Of a stretch of 21,740 bases of DNA, positions 21,583 through 21,740 are shown in pieces. The number at the start of each line of letters is the position of its first letter. Within the stretch, counting starts at the first letter, position 1. The stretch lies in NCBI GenBank assembly GCA_047638695.1, contig JBLINY010000075.1, positions 1 to 21,740 of the forward strand. Direction: 5' to 3'. The position numbers were made by a program, and so were the translations under genes. A model generated the notes under the pieces. It was not told the DNA's origin, did not search any database, and saw only the letters and a program-made list of their open reading frames with translations. Source of the DNA: JAHECQ01 sp047638695 (lineage in GTDB: Bacteria > Actinomycetota > Acidimicrobiia > Acidimicrobiales > SZUA-35).

Positions 21583-21740
21583 GCGGTTCTTCCTCGCAGC
21601 TGGCCGAGCAGCCCTCGTAATTCATCGTCAAGTCGGTTCCTAAGCCTCGATCCACCGATCAACTTCTGAAGGTCGGGGCTGCGGGTGCCTGTGAGGGTCT
21701 GGTGGCGGACGGTCTGGCTGGATCGGTGGTCGGGTCGCGT
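21579..21740 (-). CDS. 3' end of an unidentified gene upstream of the polymerase-like gene
   Basis: An open frame of 53 codons enters from the right edge and ends at TGA 21579-21581, overlapping the next ATG as ATGA (21579-21582). The visible C-terminus is strongly basic and hydrophilic (TRSPDLQKLIGGSRLRNR, then LDDELRGLLGQLRGRTA) with no membrane segment. The family cannot be recognised from this tail. The four-base overlap and the location suggest a gene of the same polysaccharide unit. Confidence 0.55.
   Translation of the reverse strand, partial: TRPDHRSSQTVRHQTLTGTRSPDLQKLIGGSRLRNRLDDELRGLLGQLRGRTA

Noticed and set aside
1..21740. CRISPR arrays, tRNA or rRNA genes, insertion sequences
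   Set aside because: No regularly spaced repeats, cloverleaf-like sequence, rRNA-like segment or transposase was recognised on either strand.

Overview
The window looks like chromosomal core sequence from a high-GC Gram-positive bacterium (Actinomycetota). The style of the hypothetical proteins (membrane-anchored acidic proteins, a secreted protein with DUF4214-type repeats), the guaB3-guaA pair, frequent GTG/TTG starts and apparently leaderless genes suggest the class Acidimicrobiia. That placement is inferred from gene content, not from a marker-gene tree. I see no rRNA, tRNA, insertion sequence, prophage, CRISPR array or recognisable defence island.

Layout. At the left edge is the 5' end of sucC (minus), divergent from a two-gene plus-strand unit: a membrane-anchored Rieske-like protein without metal ligands, then a CpdA-type metallophosphoesterase. 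A convergent pcrA/uvrD helicase gene (minus) follows. Divergent from it are a TPR membrane protein, a secreted protein with C-terminal DUF4214-type repeats that is broken by a one-base deletion, and inorganic pyrophosphatase. From about 6.6 to 13.3 kb all genes are on the minus strand. In transcription order they are a YcaQ-type DNA glycosylase, a four-helix membrane protein (ATGA overlap), a 588-residue anchored extracellular protein, a 130-residue small protein, guaB3 and guaA (8-bp overlap). Next come two plus-strand genes, a beta-sandwich-like hypothetical protein and a beta-class DNA methyltransferase with an unusual C-terminal domain. The groES-groEL operon (minus) has a perfect CIRCE operator, a fitting promoter and a strong UUCG-loop terminator. 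Divergent from it are a 3-hydroxybutyryl-CoA dehydrogenase and a VOC-family protein. The right end is a tightly packed minus-strand unit that resembles a polysaccharide locus: the tail of an unidentified gene, a frameshifted O-antigen-polymerase/ligase-like membrane protein, and a GNAT-like acyltransferase.

How the genes fit together. Clear functional groups are guanine nucleotide synthesis (guaB3-guaA), protein folding under HrcA control (groES-groEL), DNA maintenance (pcrA/uvrD, the YcaQ-type glycosylase, the methyltransferase) and a cell-surface polysaccharide unit. Two genes are split by frameshifts, near 5586 and near 20919, and both encode surface-related proteins. These may be real decay or errors in the assembly.

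I did not find a clearly new multi-gene system. The most unusual items are the methyltransferase with its degenerate nuclease-like tail, the Rieske-like protein without ligands next to a phosphoesterase, GuaB3 without the IMPDH catalytic cysteine overlapping guaA, and recurring TANNNT boxes immediately upstream of start codons.
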